The notes beneath the pieces are model-generated. The model was not told where the DNA came from. It saw only the letters and a program-made list of their open reading frames with translations, and did not search any database. 64,000 nucleotides of DNA from positions 12,359,038 to 12,423,037 of the forward strand of contig NC_088173.1 of assembly GCF_028769735.1 (NCBI RefSeq). Direction: 5' to 3'. Position numbers and translations under genes: made by a program. Every line of letters begins with the position of its first letter. Position 1 is the first letter of the stretch. The DNA comes from Zonotrichia leucophrys gambelii (taxonomy: Eukaryota; Chordata; Aves; Passeriformes; Passerellidae). Shown piece by piece: positions 49,001-61,300 of the stretch.

Positions 49001-52000
49001 ACCATATAATCTCAGAATTCAGAATTTTGCAATTTTAAATTTGCTGCAATTTTAAATTTGCAATTTTAAAATTGCTGGAAGTTTTTAATTCATTCCAGAT
49101 TTTGAATGATTGATTTTAGAATTAAAAAGCTTATGAAAGTTTTATGAGGTACAAATAATTTGGGGCACAACAGGAGAAAATATGAAATGGTAATGTTTCA
49201 ATTGAGAATTAAATGTTTAATTATTCCATAAGTCTAACTATTGCCCATTGAAGCAGTTGCTGGTAATTTAAAAATTGTTTTAAATTCATCATGTTAGTTT
49301 TAATAAAAAATGTGACAAAAAGTGAAAATAACTGTTACTTTAAATTATATTTATTACTTGACAGTAATTAAAGTAGGGCATTTAGCTAGTGCACATGTGT
49401 AGAAACTGCTGCATTTCTAATCTTACTGATTTTATGACCTTTCCTGTGAAATATACAGAAGCTGATTCCAATTCTCCAGAAAAACAGAGGAAAGATGTCC
49501 ACAAGTTTACTGAAACTGCATTTAACTACTTTGCAAGCTGATTAGTGTTATAATATCATTCCCTGAATCATTGCTATTTCACAATGTAGTACATTAATCT
49601 GTATGACCTCACAATGATTTGTTTTGTTCCAAAACACACTATTTTCAGGAATTGTTCATAAGGTCAAGACTTCTTCCAAAATCCTCCCAATTGTTAAACT
49701 TTAATTCTTCTTCTGAGCAGAAATAATGATTCTATAGGATAGGAAATGTCTTAATCTGCCTTACAACAATTCTGCAATACAAATAAATCTTCCAAACCCA
49801 AATTCTTTTACTATAAAGGGCTTTAATCTAAATTCTCTGTTTTCTCTCTTTCCAATTATATTCCTCACCAACTTGCTTTAAACATGAATAATGCAATAAT
49901 GTAAAAACATACCCCCTGGTCAGAAACTTACATCATTTCCAGCATAGACATTTATAGGCAATTATAATACCAATGTAATTACATACAGCATCATGTGAAC
50001 TCTGACAACCCACTGAATGGTATTCCCCTGTAGGTTACACATTAAGCAAATCAAAGTGTTTATTAGAACAAAAAGTTTCTTTTGGTGGCTGAATCCACCT
50101 TCTACTGTCTGTGAGCACTCCTCCTAAAAATCCAGAACTACTGAGGCATGTTACAAAAGCAGTTTGTGTAAGCACCCTAACAAGTCCCAAGCACAAGAGC
50201 ATGGGAAAACTAAGACAATCACAAATCCAGAACTTTTATAGAGTCCAGAGTCACATTCTTCTTTCTCAGTAACACAACTGAAAGCATTTTCCCATTAAAC
50301 TGATCAGGGCAGCTGCCAAGGTAAAATATGACTTTGGAATCCTGAAAATTATTTATGTCCAGTTGAAAAAAAGTTTCTCATTTTAGGCTCCCCTGTCATT
50401 TTGGTAAAGGTTCTTACTAAGAGCCATTGGTCATTTTTAGCACAAGAAAGTGAATAGTGTTCTTGATCAAAAATGAAAAAACAAATCAGAAAATATTGTA
50501 AAAATACTGAAAATTCACTGTTCAATAGACCATATTTCCTTATAAATTACATTTGAAAAAATATGGTTACAACAAAAAAATTCAAAACACATCAAGGTTC
50601 CATATAGGGGTGTATTTACTATAATGATGACAATGAATAAGCAAATAAACACAGGGGGTTTTGTCAGTATTTCAATCTTCCAAATCAAAATGGCAAAGTA
50701 AAGCCCATCTATATTCTGCATCTAGCGCCAAATTCAGCCAAATTAGAAATCAAGGTGTAAAGTTATCTAATTGACAGAGAGGACTGATTTAAAAGGTAAA
50801 AAAAGAGCAGAAAAAAAAAGACACTACAAAGCAGACATGGCAATTGTCAGGTTTTCTGTATTTAATCTTGCATTTCACTCAATGAATAAAATAAAATAAT
50901 CAATATTATAATTAATTGTTAAAATTAATAATATATAATATAATAGTATAATACAATATTATTAAAATTAATAATAAAATAATCAATATTTTATTATTAT
51001 TTTGATATTTCCTGTCACCTCTTATGATCCATCCATGCTCTTGAAGATCACACTCATTTACAGGCAGGCATAACGTCTTTTGAATTTATACAGTTAATTG
51101 TTCCATTGCATACAGCTTCAAATCTTGAAAGTCACTTTGGTGAAAATCACTTTGATATTTAGTCAGTCATGTCACTGTATGTGGCAGATGACCAGTGATT
51201 ACAGCTGCTCTCACTGGGGATGTAACAGGCAGTGATAGTGAGAGAATTTGTGCAAGTTATGCCTTAGAGTAACTTGTATCTACTGATAGTGGATTTGAAA
51301 AACAAAACAAAAAAAAAACAATCCATAATATGCACCCTGGACAAATGGCACCACTGGACCTTATTTATGCTTCTACAGACATAACAAACCAATTGCAGTT
51401 TTTAGACAGGGAAACCAATGTGTGCAGGAAGAAAAGCCCCTCCTGCTATACAGAAGGGCCATTGAAAATGCAGGTAAACCAGTGCAAAATGGCAACGCAG
51501 AACAGCTGGGATCTAACAATGTCCAGCTGCTTTGGTTCTGTGCACAGGCCATAGAAATGTGTTCCTAAGCTGAATTCAAACATTCAACTTCAACAGTGAC
51601 CAATGAAGTGACTGAACCTTGAGAACATTTGTTCATCACATTTACAATAAAGTAAAAAGCAGCTTTTATGAATATAATTGTCTATACAAGTGAATTCTTG
51701 TACAAAACTTGGGTTTAATAAGCTAGCAAGATTTTGACGTGTTTTTTTTTTCATTATTGATGAGACAGTCTAAGTTACTTTTGTATTCAATCTATCAACT
51801 TTTGTTTAAACTTTATAAAGATACATTACATGCACATCTCAATACAAAATTAAATTGGGGAAATGCTCTAATATATTTCAAAATTTCACACTTAATTAGG
51901 CTTTTTGAGAAATTATAGCCCTTTTTAAACCTCAGGGGGTAAAAGATGATATTTTTCAGGAACAGACAGGAAGTCAGATAAACTAAGACCTTATTTCTTA

Positions 52001-53830
52001 TGGAAACAAGTGTAAAAGATCACTGGATTTTGACTTCTGATTTCAAATTCTTTTCTCTGGATATAAATCACTGAAAGCGTTAATGACACTAAAAGAGAAT
52101 AGTATTCTTCCACACAATTTTTAGAAAAATTGCTGTATCAACTGCCTGTAGATCAGATGTCAAATGTGTGATTTCATTTCAATCCATGCTGATAATTAGT
52201 TTACTACTTTACTGCTTCTTTTTTGTCCTTATTGGCAAAAAATGTCTGAATGGCCTTCACATACAGACAAGTTAACTCTTCCTAAGTTATCTTTTAAACA
52301 TTTCTATGTACAGCCCCTACTCATTAGCATAGGTCTGTCTATTTCTATTCATGTAAATAAAACTATCTAGCTTTCTAGATGAGTCCCAAAAGCATTGCCT
52401 TTACTTCAGTTTCCCGCTGATCAAAGAATACATGATGAGTGGGATAAGCAGAGACCTTGAAAATAGAATATTTACTGAGCTCTTGTTTGTCTACAAAAAA
52501 AAATTTAAATGTTCAGCATTAAAGGTAAGGCCACTGGAGATTTGCCTACACAGCGCTGAATAAATAGAAGGCATGTTTGGGTTTGCTCCCTTGTGCCCTA
52601 GACTCTTTCCTCCCACCCCCATAAAGTAGTTCCCTACAGCAAATTGGCTCCATCAACATGTTTCTCTCTCTTTTGACTTACATGGCAACACTCCAATATT
52701 TACTTGGTCATTCTCCAGTGAAGTACAATGTCTTTTGGTACTAAAGACTCTGAAGATTATAATTGATTTCAAACAACACTACCAAACATACATCGAGTTT
52801 GCAAGGATCTTCCAAGGCAGTTTGAGACTTAGTGGGGAAGCCTTGATTTGTTCAAGGCAGCACTGAGGAATGAAGTTCATTATGTCAGAGTCTATTTGAA
52901 CTTCAATTAAACTTGAATCTACGGACATCCTTGGCTTGGGACTAGTTCATAGCAGAACAATTGCTATCTTTTCCCATCAGGAGGGAAGCAATCATTGCAG
53001 TAACTCATTTGTGCTGGTGACTTCTTAAAATTTCGGTATGAATATGAATCTAATTAGGGGCCTAACACAGATATTCTCCTGTGTTAACATTGCTCTGACA
53101 TTGTTATTAAAAAAAAAAAGTTAAAATGAGTGATGCAAGAACTTCAGAAGCCTTGGGGTTTGGAAAAGCTTCAAAAACCAGCAAAGACATAGGCAGTTAA
53201 AGAAAGAAACAAAGAGAATCCCACAATATCCTATGATCTTCCCTCCCATCCCAGATGCTTACCACCAGAGAGCTTCATATCTCTATCATCCTCCACATGG
53301 GGACAATCCAAAGCTGTTTCTTTGTAGAACGAGAGAAGTTGCAGCACAGATGCTTTTTGTGCTTCTGTTGTTTGCCTAACCTCTCCTCATTCTCTCGGTT
53401 GCTGCTTCTTGCTGTATAGCAGTTTTGGGTTGACCTATAGGCAATTGGATAATAACAGACTGTTCTTTATAGCAAGAACCTTTACCATTCTTCCTATAAA
53501 ATAAAGTGGAATGCTCTACAGATTCTTCTAGCTCCATTAATTTCATCTTAAATGACTGTTTTAGTATTTGCCAGTCTCTGCCAATTTAACCTTCCATTTT
53601 GCTGAGCAAACAAGAGATGGCTACCAAATGTCAATTCTCTCTGCTCACATTTGAGAGACATGGAGTAAAAACAGAGAAACAGAGGTTTAAGTTAAATTTT
53701 AAGGCTTTTTAAAAAATTTCGACAGCAAGAATTTTTTTTTCTTTTTTGTGTGTGTGCAAAAGTAAAAGCAGATTCTTAGATACTGTGGCACAAATGGACC
53801 TCCTGTATCCAGGCATTCTCCTAAATAAAT
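46057..53830. other. Long unique AT-rich stretch, no firm gene
   Basis: No gene or transposon is firmly supported. It includes a weak 52-bp exon-like segment (46961-47012), a moderately GC-rich non-repetitive block at 47250-47560 that could be a conserved element, a short tandem repeat at 49029-49076, and a very AT-rich stretch with a 17-base direct repeat (50891-50907 and 50974-50990). Confidence 0.55.
49029..49076. repeat. Three short tandem units (gcaattttaaa-)
   Basis: Units start at 49029, 49046 and 49060, each beginning gcaattttaaa. Probably slippage in AT-rich DNA. Confidence 0.85.
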
Positions 53831-53844
53831 CATATATATGTGTT

Positions 53845-53882
<38 letters not shown>

Positions 53883-53930
53883 CTCATATGTGTGTGTATA
53901 TATAGAGATATATATGTATACATATATAAA
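53831..53930. repeat. Compound (TG)n/(TA)n microsatellite
   Basis: A GT-rich block, then 14 uninterrupted TA units (53855-53882), then more GT and TA alternation. Short frames on both strands through it (69-84 codons, rich in Tyr-Ile) are repeat artefacts. Confidence 0.95.
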
Positions 53931-54724
53931 GCAAATCCACTCTGTTTGGCTGTAGTGTGGCATGTTCTGTCAAATATCTTTGTTTGGGTGTAGGAACAGA
54001 CAAAAAATATCCATGAAAACTATTCTGCTTGAGAGAGTCTGAGATGATGATGTATATAGCTGTAACCAAAGTTAGTCACTTTTCAAAATTGTAATTGTAT
54101 ATAAGAGGGCTGTTGCAGTGAGTATATCATTAAAAACAGACCAAAATAGTAGCGGAACAGCTACCATGAAAAATTCATGTTGCAAAATTAACCTATCCAT
54201 TTTAACAATATGTAATCATGCATAAGAGAAGGTTTCTTTTAGGAATGTAGAATGACTCAATGTTAAATTATATGATGGCTGAAAGCATTTAGGACTGTTC
54301 AGAATCTAAAACATTAAAACAAGGTCTGAAAAAATCAGCTCTGGAACTCTCTCTCTATATATAGAGTTATATATATATTTTGCTTACTGAGAATGCTTGT
54401 ATGGGAAGCTCTTATTCTACTCTTAGTAGCAGGAAATAAGAAAAGATATTCTCAGCTTTTGAATTTCAGCTTGAAAATTCCACTATGATAAAATCATGGG
54501 AAAACATCCCAAAGGACATGGTTACTGTGCTAGCTTTGCTTTAAGCAGCCTGCCCAGTGTTTTCCTTACTTTGATGGTTAACTAAACACTAGAGATTTAT
54601 TGCTGGCTATTTTAAGAGTCCTTCAGTTTTTGAGAGCTGCAGAACCAATTGATTTTGCAAGAGTAACAGCATATCAGTACAAAAAAGGGGAATGACATCA
54701 AGAAATTGTCACTGTTATACAAAA
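53931..54724. other. Unique AT-rich DNA
   Basis: No gene seen. A short palindromic AT stretch (ctatatatagag) is at about 54354-54365. Confidence 0.6.
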
Positions 54725-55374
54725 ATGGAAGGAAGGAAGGAAGTGGCGGAAGGAAGTGGCGGAAGGAAGGAAGGAAGGAAGGAAGTGGCGGAAGGAAGGA
54801 AGTGGCGGAAGGAAGGAAGTGGCGGAAGGAAGTGGCGGAAGGAAGTGGCGGAAGGAAGTGGCGGAAGGAAGTGGCGGAAGGAAGTGGCGGAAGGAAGGAA
54901 GTGGCGGAAGGAAGTGGCGGAAGTGGCGGAAGTGGCGGAAGTGGCGGAAGTGGCGGAAGTGGCGGAAGTGGCGGAAGGAAGGAAGGAAGGAAGGAAGGAA
55001 GGAAGGAAGGAAGGAAGGGGCGGAAGGAAGGAAGGGGCGGAAGGAAGTGGCGGAAGGAAGTGGCGGAAGGAAGTGGCGGAAGGAAGTGGCGGAAGGAAGG
55101 AAGGAAGTGGCGGAAGGAAGTGGCGGAAGGAAGTGGCGGAAGGAAGGGAGAGTGGCGGAAGGAAGTGGCGGAAGGAAGTGGCGGAAGGAAGTGGCGGAAG
55201 GAAGTGGCGGAAGGAAGTGGCGGAAGGAAGTGGCGGAAGGAAGGAAGGAAGGAAGGAAGGAAGGAAGGAAGGAAGGAAGGAAGGAAGGAAGGAAGGAAGG
55301 AAGGAAGGAAGGAAGGAAGGAAGGAAGGAAGGAAGGAAGGAAGGAAGGAAGGAAGGAAGGAAGGAAGGAAGGAA
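54725..55374. repeat. GGAA / GTGGC compound tandem array (~650 bp)
   Basis: Built from GGAA units in runs of varying length separated by the 5-mer GTGGC (twice GGGGC). This gives a 13-bp repeat (GTGGCGGAAGGAA), seven perfect 9-bp units GTGGCGGAA in a row (54914-54976), and a terminal pure block of 35 GGAA units (55235-55374). One interruption, ggaagggagagtggc, is near 55143. GGAA is the core of ETS-factor binding sites, and the joins produce CGGAAGTG and AGGAAGTG. The very long open frames here on both strands (Gly-Arg-Lys-Glu or Phe-Leu-Pro-Ser repeats, up to 278 codons) arise because no unit contains a stop codon; they are not genes. Confidence 0.97.
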
Positions 55375-58300
55375 ATAGAGGAAGAAAAGAAGAGGAAGAA
55401 AAAGAAAAAAGTAAAAATAGCAATAGAGAGTCTGTATGGTACCCGCACCTAAATATAACAAGAATGAGAATTGCTGAACTTATTTGCCCTGAGAGGGTGA
55501 TAATTTTGGCCACAATGTACAAATTAATAGCTTTTTCCCAAGAATATAAGAACTGAAGTCTAGCACAAATACAGAATTTAAAAAAAATATTAATGACAAT
55601 TTAGCTACTGCTATGACTTCTAGAAAATATTTTAATTACTGCTTGTATGCTTGTGATAAAAATAGAATGATCTAGCAAGAAAAGTAATGAACTTATCAGG
55701 GAAGTGAATCTCTGTTAAAGAATGTGTTGAATTCCCAGATTTCTGGGAGCAGATTTCTGAGCACCAACTCTTTCATTTCTCAGTGCAGCCATGATTTCCA
55801 AAGAACCACAGATTTTCCTTTCTCAGAGATGTAGCTGAAGTATATCAGAAGATTTTCTGTTGACTTCAATAGTTATTGGATGAGAACCAATGAGGTACTG
55901 ACAAGGCCCCAGATAAATTCTGTTATATGTTTGCAGTATTGGTCTGAGCTTGCCCTGATACCACTGACTGCAACCAGAATGAATCTGCTAACCAACAGAA
56001 TAATTTTGTTTAAAGCAGAAAAAGACCACAGTAATAAAAGTGCCAGAGATATAAAAAAAAAACAAACCAACAACTGGATGCCACCAATCATGAATTTAAA
56101 GAAGATCCTCTGTTTATTTTAATTGGATTGTTTTCTAACTATTAGATGAAAAAAATTATCATAAATAGTTTCTATTATTTTTATTCCCTGCTCAAAAATT
56201 GTGAAAAACTTCACTATTGAGTATTTTCTTTTTAAGAAACCTTAAGTTGTGTCTTTTTTTACAAGTCTATTATGAGACTTAGACTTTCAGAATTAAAATT
56301 ATTTTGAATGGAAGGCAAAAATTCCATGCAACACCTTGATTTCATGGTTTGTCCTTTTTGACAGAGTACCACCTGTGTTTGATATATCTACATGTATGGA
56401 ATTCATCTTTCTAAGCAGTGAATTAAACTTTAGTGTAATATACTACTTTCAAGTTATTCATCATCTCTCTAAGTATAAATTTTAAAAACAATGAGAAAAA
56501 CCATACACTTAAGTATTTTACTGAGTCTGGGAAATGTATTTCATATACAAAATCTTATAAAATGGAATCATTTTTTTCCACCCACATTCTGAAGTAGTCA
56601 TGATAATATTTGTCTATTTTTATGCATGTTTCTTCTAGGAAAAAAAGTGCTTCTAGAGTGTTCTTGCAAATATAATATAAAAAGAATACAATCACAGCTG
56701 GGTAATTTTTTTTTTAATGTATGAATATACCTGTGGTTTTTTACAGTATTTATTCTGCTCCATAAATCACCAAGCAGTATGAGTTTAGTGAAAAACTTTT
56801 TTCTTAGGTAAATAACTTCATTTTTTCTCCTGGAACATAGAAGAATTTTAGTTCCATACAGAGCAATACAAACTGTTACTGGCATGTCCTCTTTAATTTT
56901 TAAAACAAAGCATCGTCTCCTTTTCTTCTTGAAGACAAGAGAAAAAGAAACAGTAAGTATCTCACATTAAAAATTAATACCAAGTTTGACAACTGTTATG
57001 TGCTCAAATTAACAAAGATAATTTCTGTGATACTCTGCTGTTCATTTTTGCAGAATTATTTTATTTGTGTGGTCTTTCATGGCTGTGGGAAATATGAAAC
57101 AAAGCTATAAAAAAAGAAGAGGAGGAGAAATCTTTTGAGGATATTTAACCACAAGCATATTATACTTTCCTACAAAAAAAAGAAGAATAGTGAAGCAGTG
57201 TATCTTGAATGGATCTACTCTTTGAAACATGAATATAAGTAATGAAACATATTCCAGTCTTTTATATTTATATATATTGTCACAAATAATGAATTCTCCA
57301 GTATGGTTCACAGAGATGAATTCTCAGAAAAGAGACTTACAACCACCTGAGGAAAAGAAAAATCAGATTTTTCTTATATCATAACTTTATAATGAGAAAA
57401 ACAATCTGCACACCAAAAACAACCTTCTAATACCTTTGACCAAAATCAAAATCTTAAAGGGATTCTTAGAGTCAAAAATAAAATATTTTCTCAGCCTATT
57501 TATTTTTAGATGTGATTAGACAAGGGAAGTTGGGCACACTATGGAAAGCCTTTTTCTTCACATTCTCAGACTAAAATAAAGAATAAAAACATCTGACAGG
57601 ATTCAGTGACTTGGTGAGCATTGACAGTCATTAGACTTACCTTGACTTTGTGACATTTAGATGGCAAGAAAGTTGTTTGCAAGAATGTCTGAGAAGTTCA
57701 TTCCTTATATTAGAGCCTATATTTTTTGCTGCTTCCTGTCTGTGCAATAAAAGGTGCTCAGTTTGAAAAAAATATTTTGAGATCTCAGTATGCGCATGAA
57801 AATGTGATCAGGGTACAAACAGAGTGTGTGGCTGTGTGTGTAGTTACATCTGCACATGTGTTAATTCACATATTACTGACTAGCAAAGCAGAAAGCTTTC
57901 CATGTTTCAAACAGCTCCTTTTTGAGGGTCTTTCCTTTCTTCATCGTTTGAGGTCTTTCCTGTATTTGACACTCACCACTGTCAAATCCTTAGCTAGAAC
58001 TTCTGTTCAGCATAAACTTCTCCATCTGGCACTAGACTCCAGAAAAAGCTGTGATTGATTCCGTACCACTAGTGCCTTTAATTATTCCAAAACTCAAGTC
58101 TGGAGAGGATAACTTGTGGACAGGTCTATATGGCCAAATACCTTACCTGAGCATAACCCATCAAAAGCTGTATCCTAGAAGATGTCAATTTATTTAGAAT
58201 TAGGAGAGACTTAATTAAAATTAAGAGCTTCAGTTCTCAAATATTTGATGCCATACTTATTTCCAGGGCCCTGGAATAAAAGTTTCTGCAAATGGAGGGA

Positions 58301-61300
58301 GCTGCAACCTGAGCCAGGCGCAAGTTGCACTCCCATAGTACAATAGAAGAATGGTCAAACTTTGGTGCTTGAGGTTTTTCTGGGCCAACCACATTGCTTT
58401 CCTGGAAATTGGCGAACCAAAGAGTTTATTTGCCCTTTTCTCTTTTTTTCCCCTCAGTTTCCCATCTACTCACAGCTCTTTTAAAAAACCCTGAAAATGT
58501 CAACATATTAATGAAACACAATTCAGTCAAAGTCTCCATGGCTTTTTTCTTTTCATATTGTTTGTTTCAGACTTTAAGAATATTATTTAAGAAGATATTT
58601 ATTAAATATTTAAGAATTATTTAAGAAGATTATTTCAGATATTTATTTTTACATTAAGAATGATTCACAATACGGACAGCCCTAACTATTCACATTACTC
58701 ATATCTTCTAATTACTGGATTTACTTCTTGCCTTGAAACTCCACCCATTCCCTCCTTGGCTTGGCTTGGAATGCAATTAACTATATTTCAGGCATCACAA
58801 CACTGCTTTCAGATTGAATTGTTACATCAATCATCACACAGTAGGACCAGTTACTGCTGCAAATTCAGGATGTAGAACTATAAGCGGCATAAATGGGAGC
58901 AGAGTGGAACTGAGGTTCATTAATTAGAAAGGAGAAAAGCAGAAATAATTTTATATCTAAATCAAGAGACCTCAAAATGAGATAAAAAAATGTCAATCAT
59001 GTCACTATTTCTAAGAATAAAATATTACTTATTTGTTATTAAAATGTTTTAAATAAAAGATATATTAGAAAAGGTGTTTGATTTGCAAAATAAAAGAGAA
59101 TGTTTTATTTTAGATGAAAATAAAGAACTTGAGTGACCTTGCTCTTCACCAAGAAAATAAAAAATTCATTTTTTCTTGACACAAATGAACCTTCTGGTAT
59201 TTTTTTTTTTCATTTTAGCCACAGAATGACAGAAAAAATAATCAGTTTGTCACATAGCTCCACGTAGAAGACTCCATACAGCTGTTTGTAAGTTTATCAA
59301 AAGCTTAGTTCCTACCCACTTTTGTAAAACATTTTGGGATCCTCAGCTCAAAGGCATTGCATAATTGCAAAGCATTACTGTGTTTATGCTGTTACCCTCA
59401 GGATATAAAACATAAGAAATTTTTGTGGCCTATGATTTAACTCCATATACTGGTCTGCCTTAGCTATTTCTATTGTTGTTTGCAGCTGTAGGAACCAGAG
59501 CGCAGTTGTATTTTTCTACAGATGAAAACTGCTAAATATTTTACTTTGAGGGACCTTCCTCAGTTTGAGACAGCCATTTTCCTGTACACTCTTCTAGAGG
59601 CTTGTATATCAGAGCTTCTGAACAATTAGCTTAAGTTATGCTCCATAAATATTCAACAAATTTGCCCCTCCAGTAAAACCACGTTGATGATCTGTTTTCA
59701 TGAGCTGTTAATCACATTCCACCCCTGCTGTGAGGGCCTCAATCAGCCTTTCAGTGCAGATACAGTTAGTTTACAGATCTGGGGGTGGAGGCTGGTGAGC
59801 AGAAGGGTCAACAAGGGGCGTTTATCCAGAAGTGGAATAGCCAACATGGATTGCATTATTCTGTGAGGAGAAGAAAGCTGCATGAACTTTGCAAGCAGTC
59901 TTTCAGTGAGGACAGGCACTAATGATCTAAACTGCAAAGGTTACCTTTGCTTTGTCCCTTCAGTAAAGAGTGTGTGCACGGAAAGCAAAAGGCCTGGGTT
60001 TTTAAATAAAATTTTAAAGCTTTTTTTCATATTTTAGGTGAAGAAATGAGACTTGCTGCTTTCTCTGGGATCTGACATTGTTTTCACGTAACCCATCAGG
60101 TTTAGTTAGTGGTTAAAGAAAAAAAAAAAGAAAATTAATTTCGTGGGCAGGAAAGAGCTGATGAAGCATGCTAGATGTATGAAGCTGGGTCACTCTGCAC
60201 AATGAAGAATGATTTCTACTCAAGTGAGTTTACATGTATATTGTCAATCAGCATCAGGTTTAGGTTCACGCAGACGCTGAGCACAGGGGGGACCACAAAG
60301 TCCGTCATTCCAGCCTGCCAAGTTTTCTCATCTTCTTTCTTAAAATTTTTTATCACATTTCTAAAAAGAAATGTTGCTTTCCATTATCTGTGATTGACAG
60401 GTTCCTCTAATCTAAGGAAATGCTATACTAAGGAATACTTTTGCTGAGGAATTATCTGATAGATTACCTACCATTATCTGTTTCAGTCTTCATAGAGAGC
60501 AATAGTGAGTCACTTTTAATTTTTTCTCTGCTTAGTAGGACCAGAGCAATTAAAGTAATAATTTCCTTAATTCTGTCTTTTCAGAGTGGTTTTCCTCTAA
60601 TCAGGTCTATTGAAAAAAAATATATATATCTTTGGTCTATGTGGAAAAATAATCCTACCACTTTTCCAAGCACACTGCCACTGCCAGGCTACTGTCTCCA
60701 AACACTGTGATGCTATCTAGTGTTTGGATAAAGGATCTGTCAAATATAGTCAGCCATTTGCCAAGTACTATTTCAAAGAATTTTGTGTCACCCTTTTCAT
60801 TCAGGCAAAGGACAGGGACCCATGTAACTCTAGATCAGGATGAGAATACTTTTCACTAGGTGTTGCGACCTGTAATGGAAGCGCCAGTCATTACACCTAC
60901 TTTTGTTGCTTTGCCTGACTCAAAAAACTGATTTCATGGTGGACAGCACTGCAGTGTACTGGGATGCATGCATACTGATGTTGTATACTGAGGCTCCGTA
61001 AGGAATGAGTTCCAGAACCACCCTGAGAGGGACAGATGCTCCTTGTAGAAGTGCCTTCCTACACAGGAAGGTAACAAGTGGCACTTAATACTTTCTCTGA
61101 CCATGAGCTTGTTTTCCCCCTTAAACTTTCACCAATGTTCAGCTCAAAACCAAAAAATCTGCTGTGATTCAGTGAGACCCATGAAAGACTGAGCTTATCA
61201 GGGAGTTAGCAGCCACTACAGGCTGTGCAACAATATTTAAGTGTCTAAATATGACTATGAGAAATGAGTGTCAGCCATTCAGCCAGTGTAATAAACACCT

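Noticed and set aside
50881..51000. Very AT-rich stretch with direct repeats considered as a replication origin or matrix attachment site
   Set aside because: AT-richness alone is not evidence, and comparable stretches occur throughout the window.
54612..55556. Open frames of 228-278 codons on both strands (Gly-Arg-Lys-Glu and Phe-Leu-Pro-Ser repeats)
   Set aside because: They are open in several frames on both strands only because the GGAA/GTGGC repeat contains no stop codon. A real gene would favour one frame and have non-repeat sequence.
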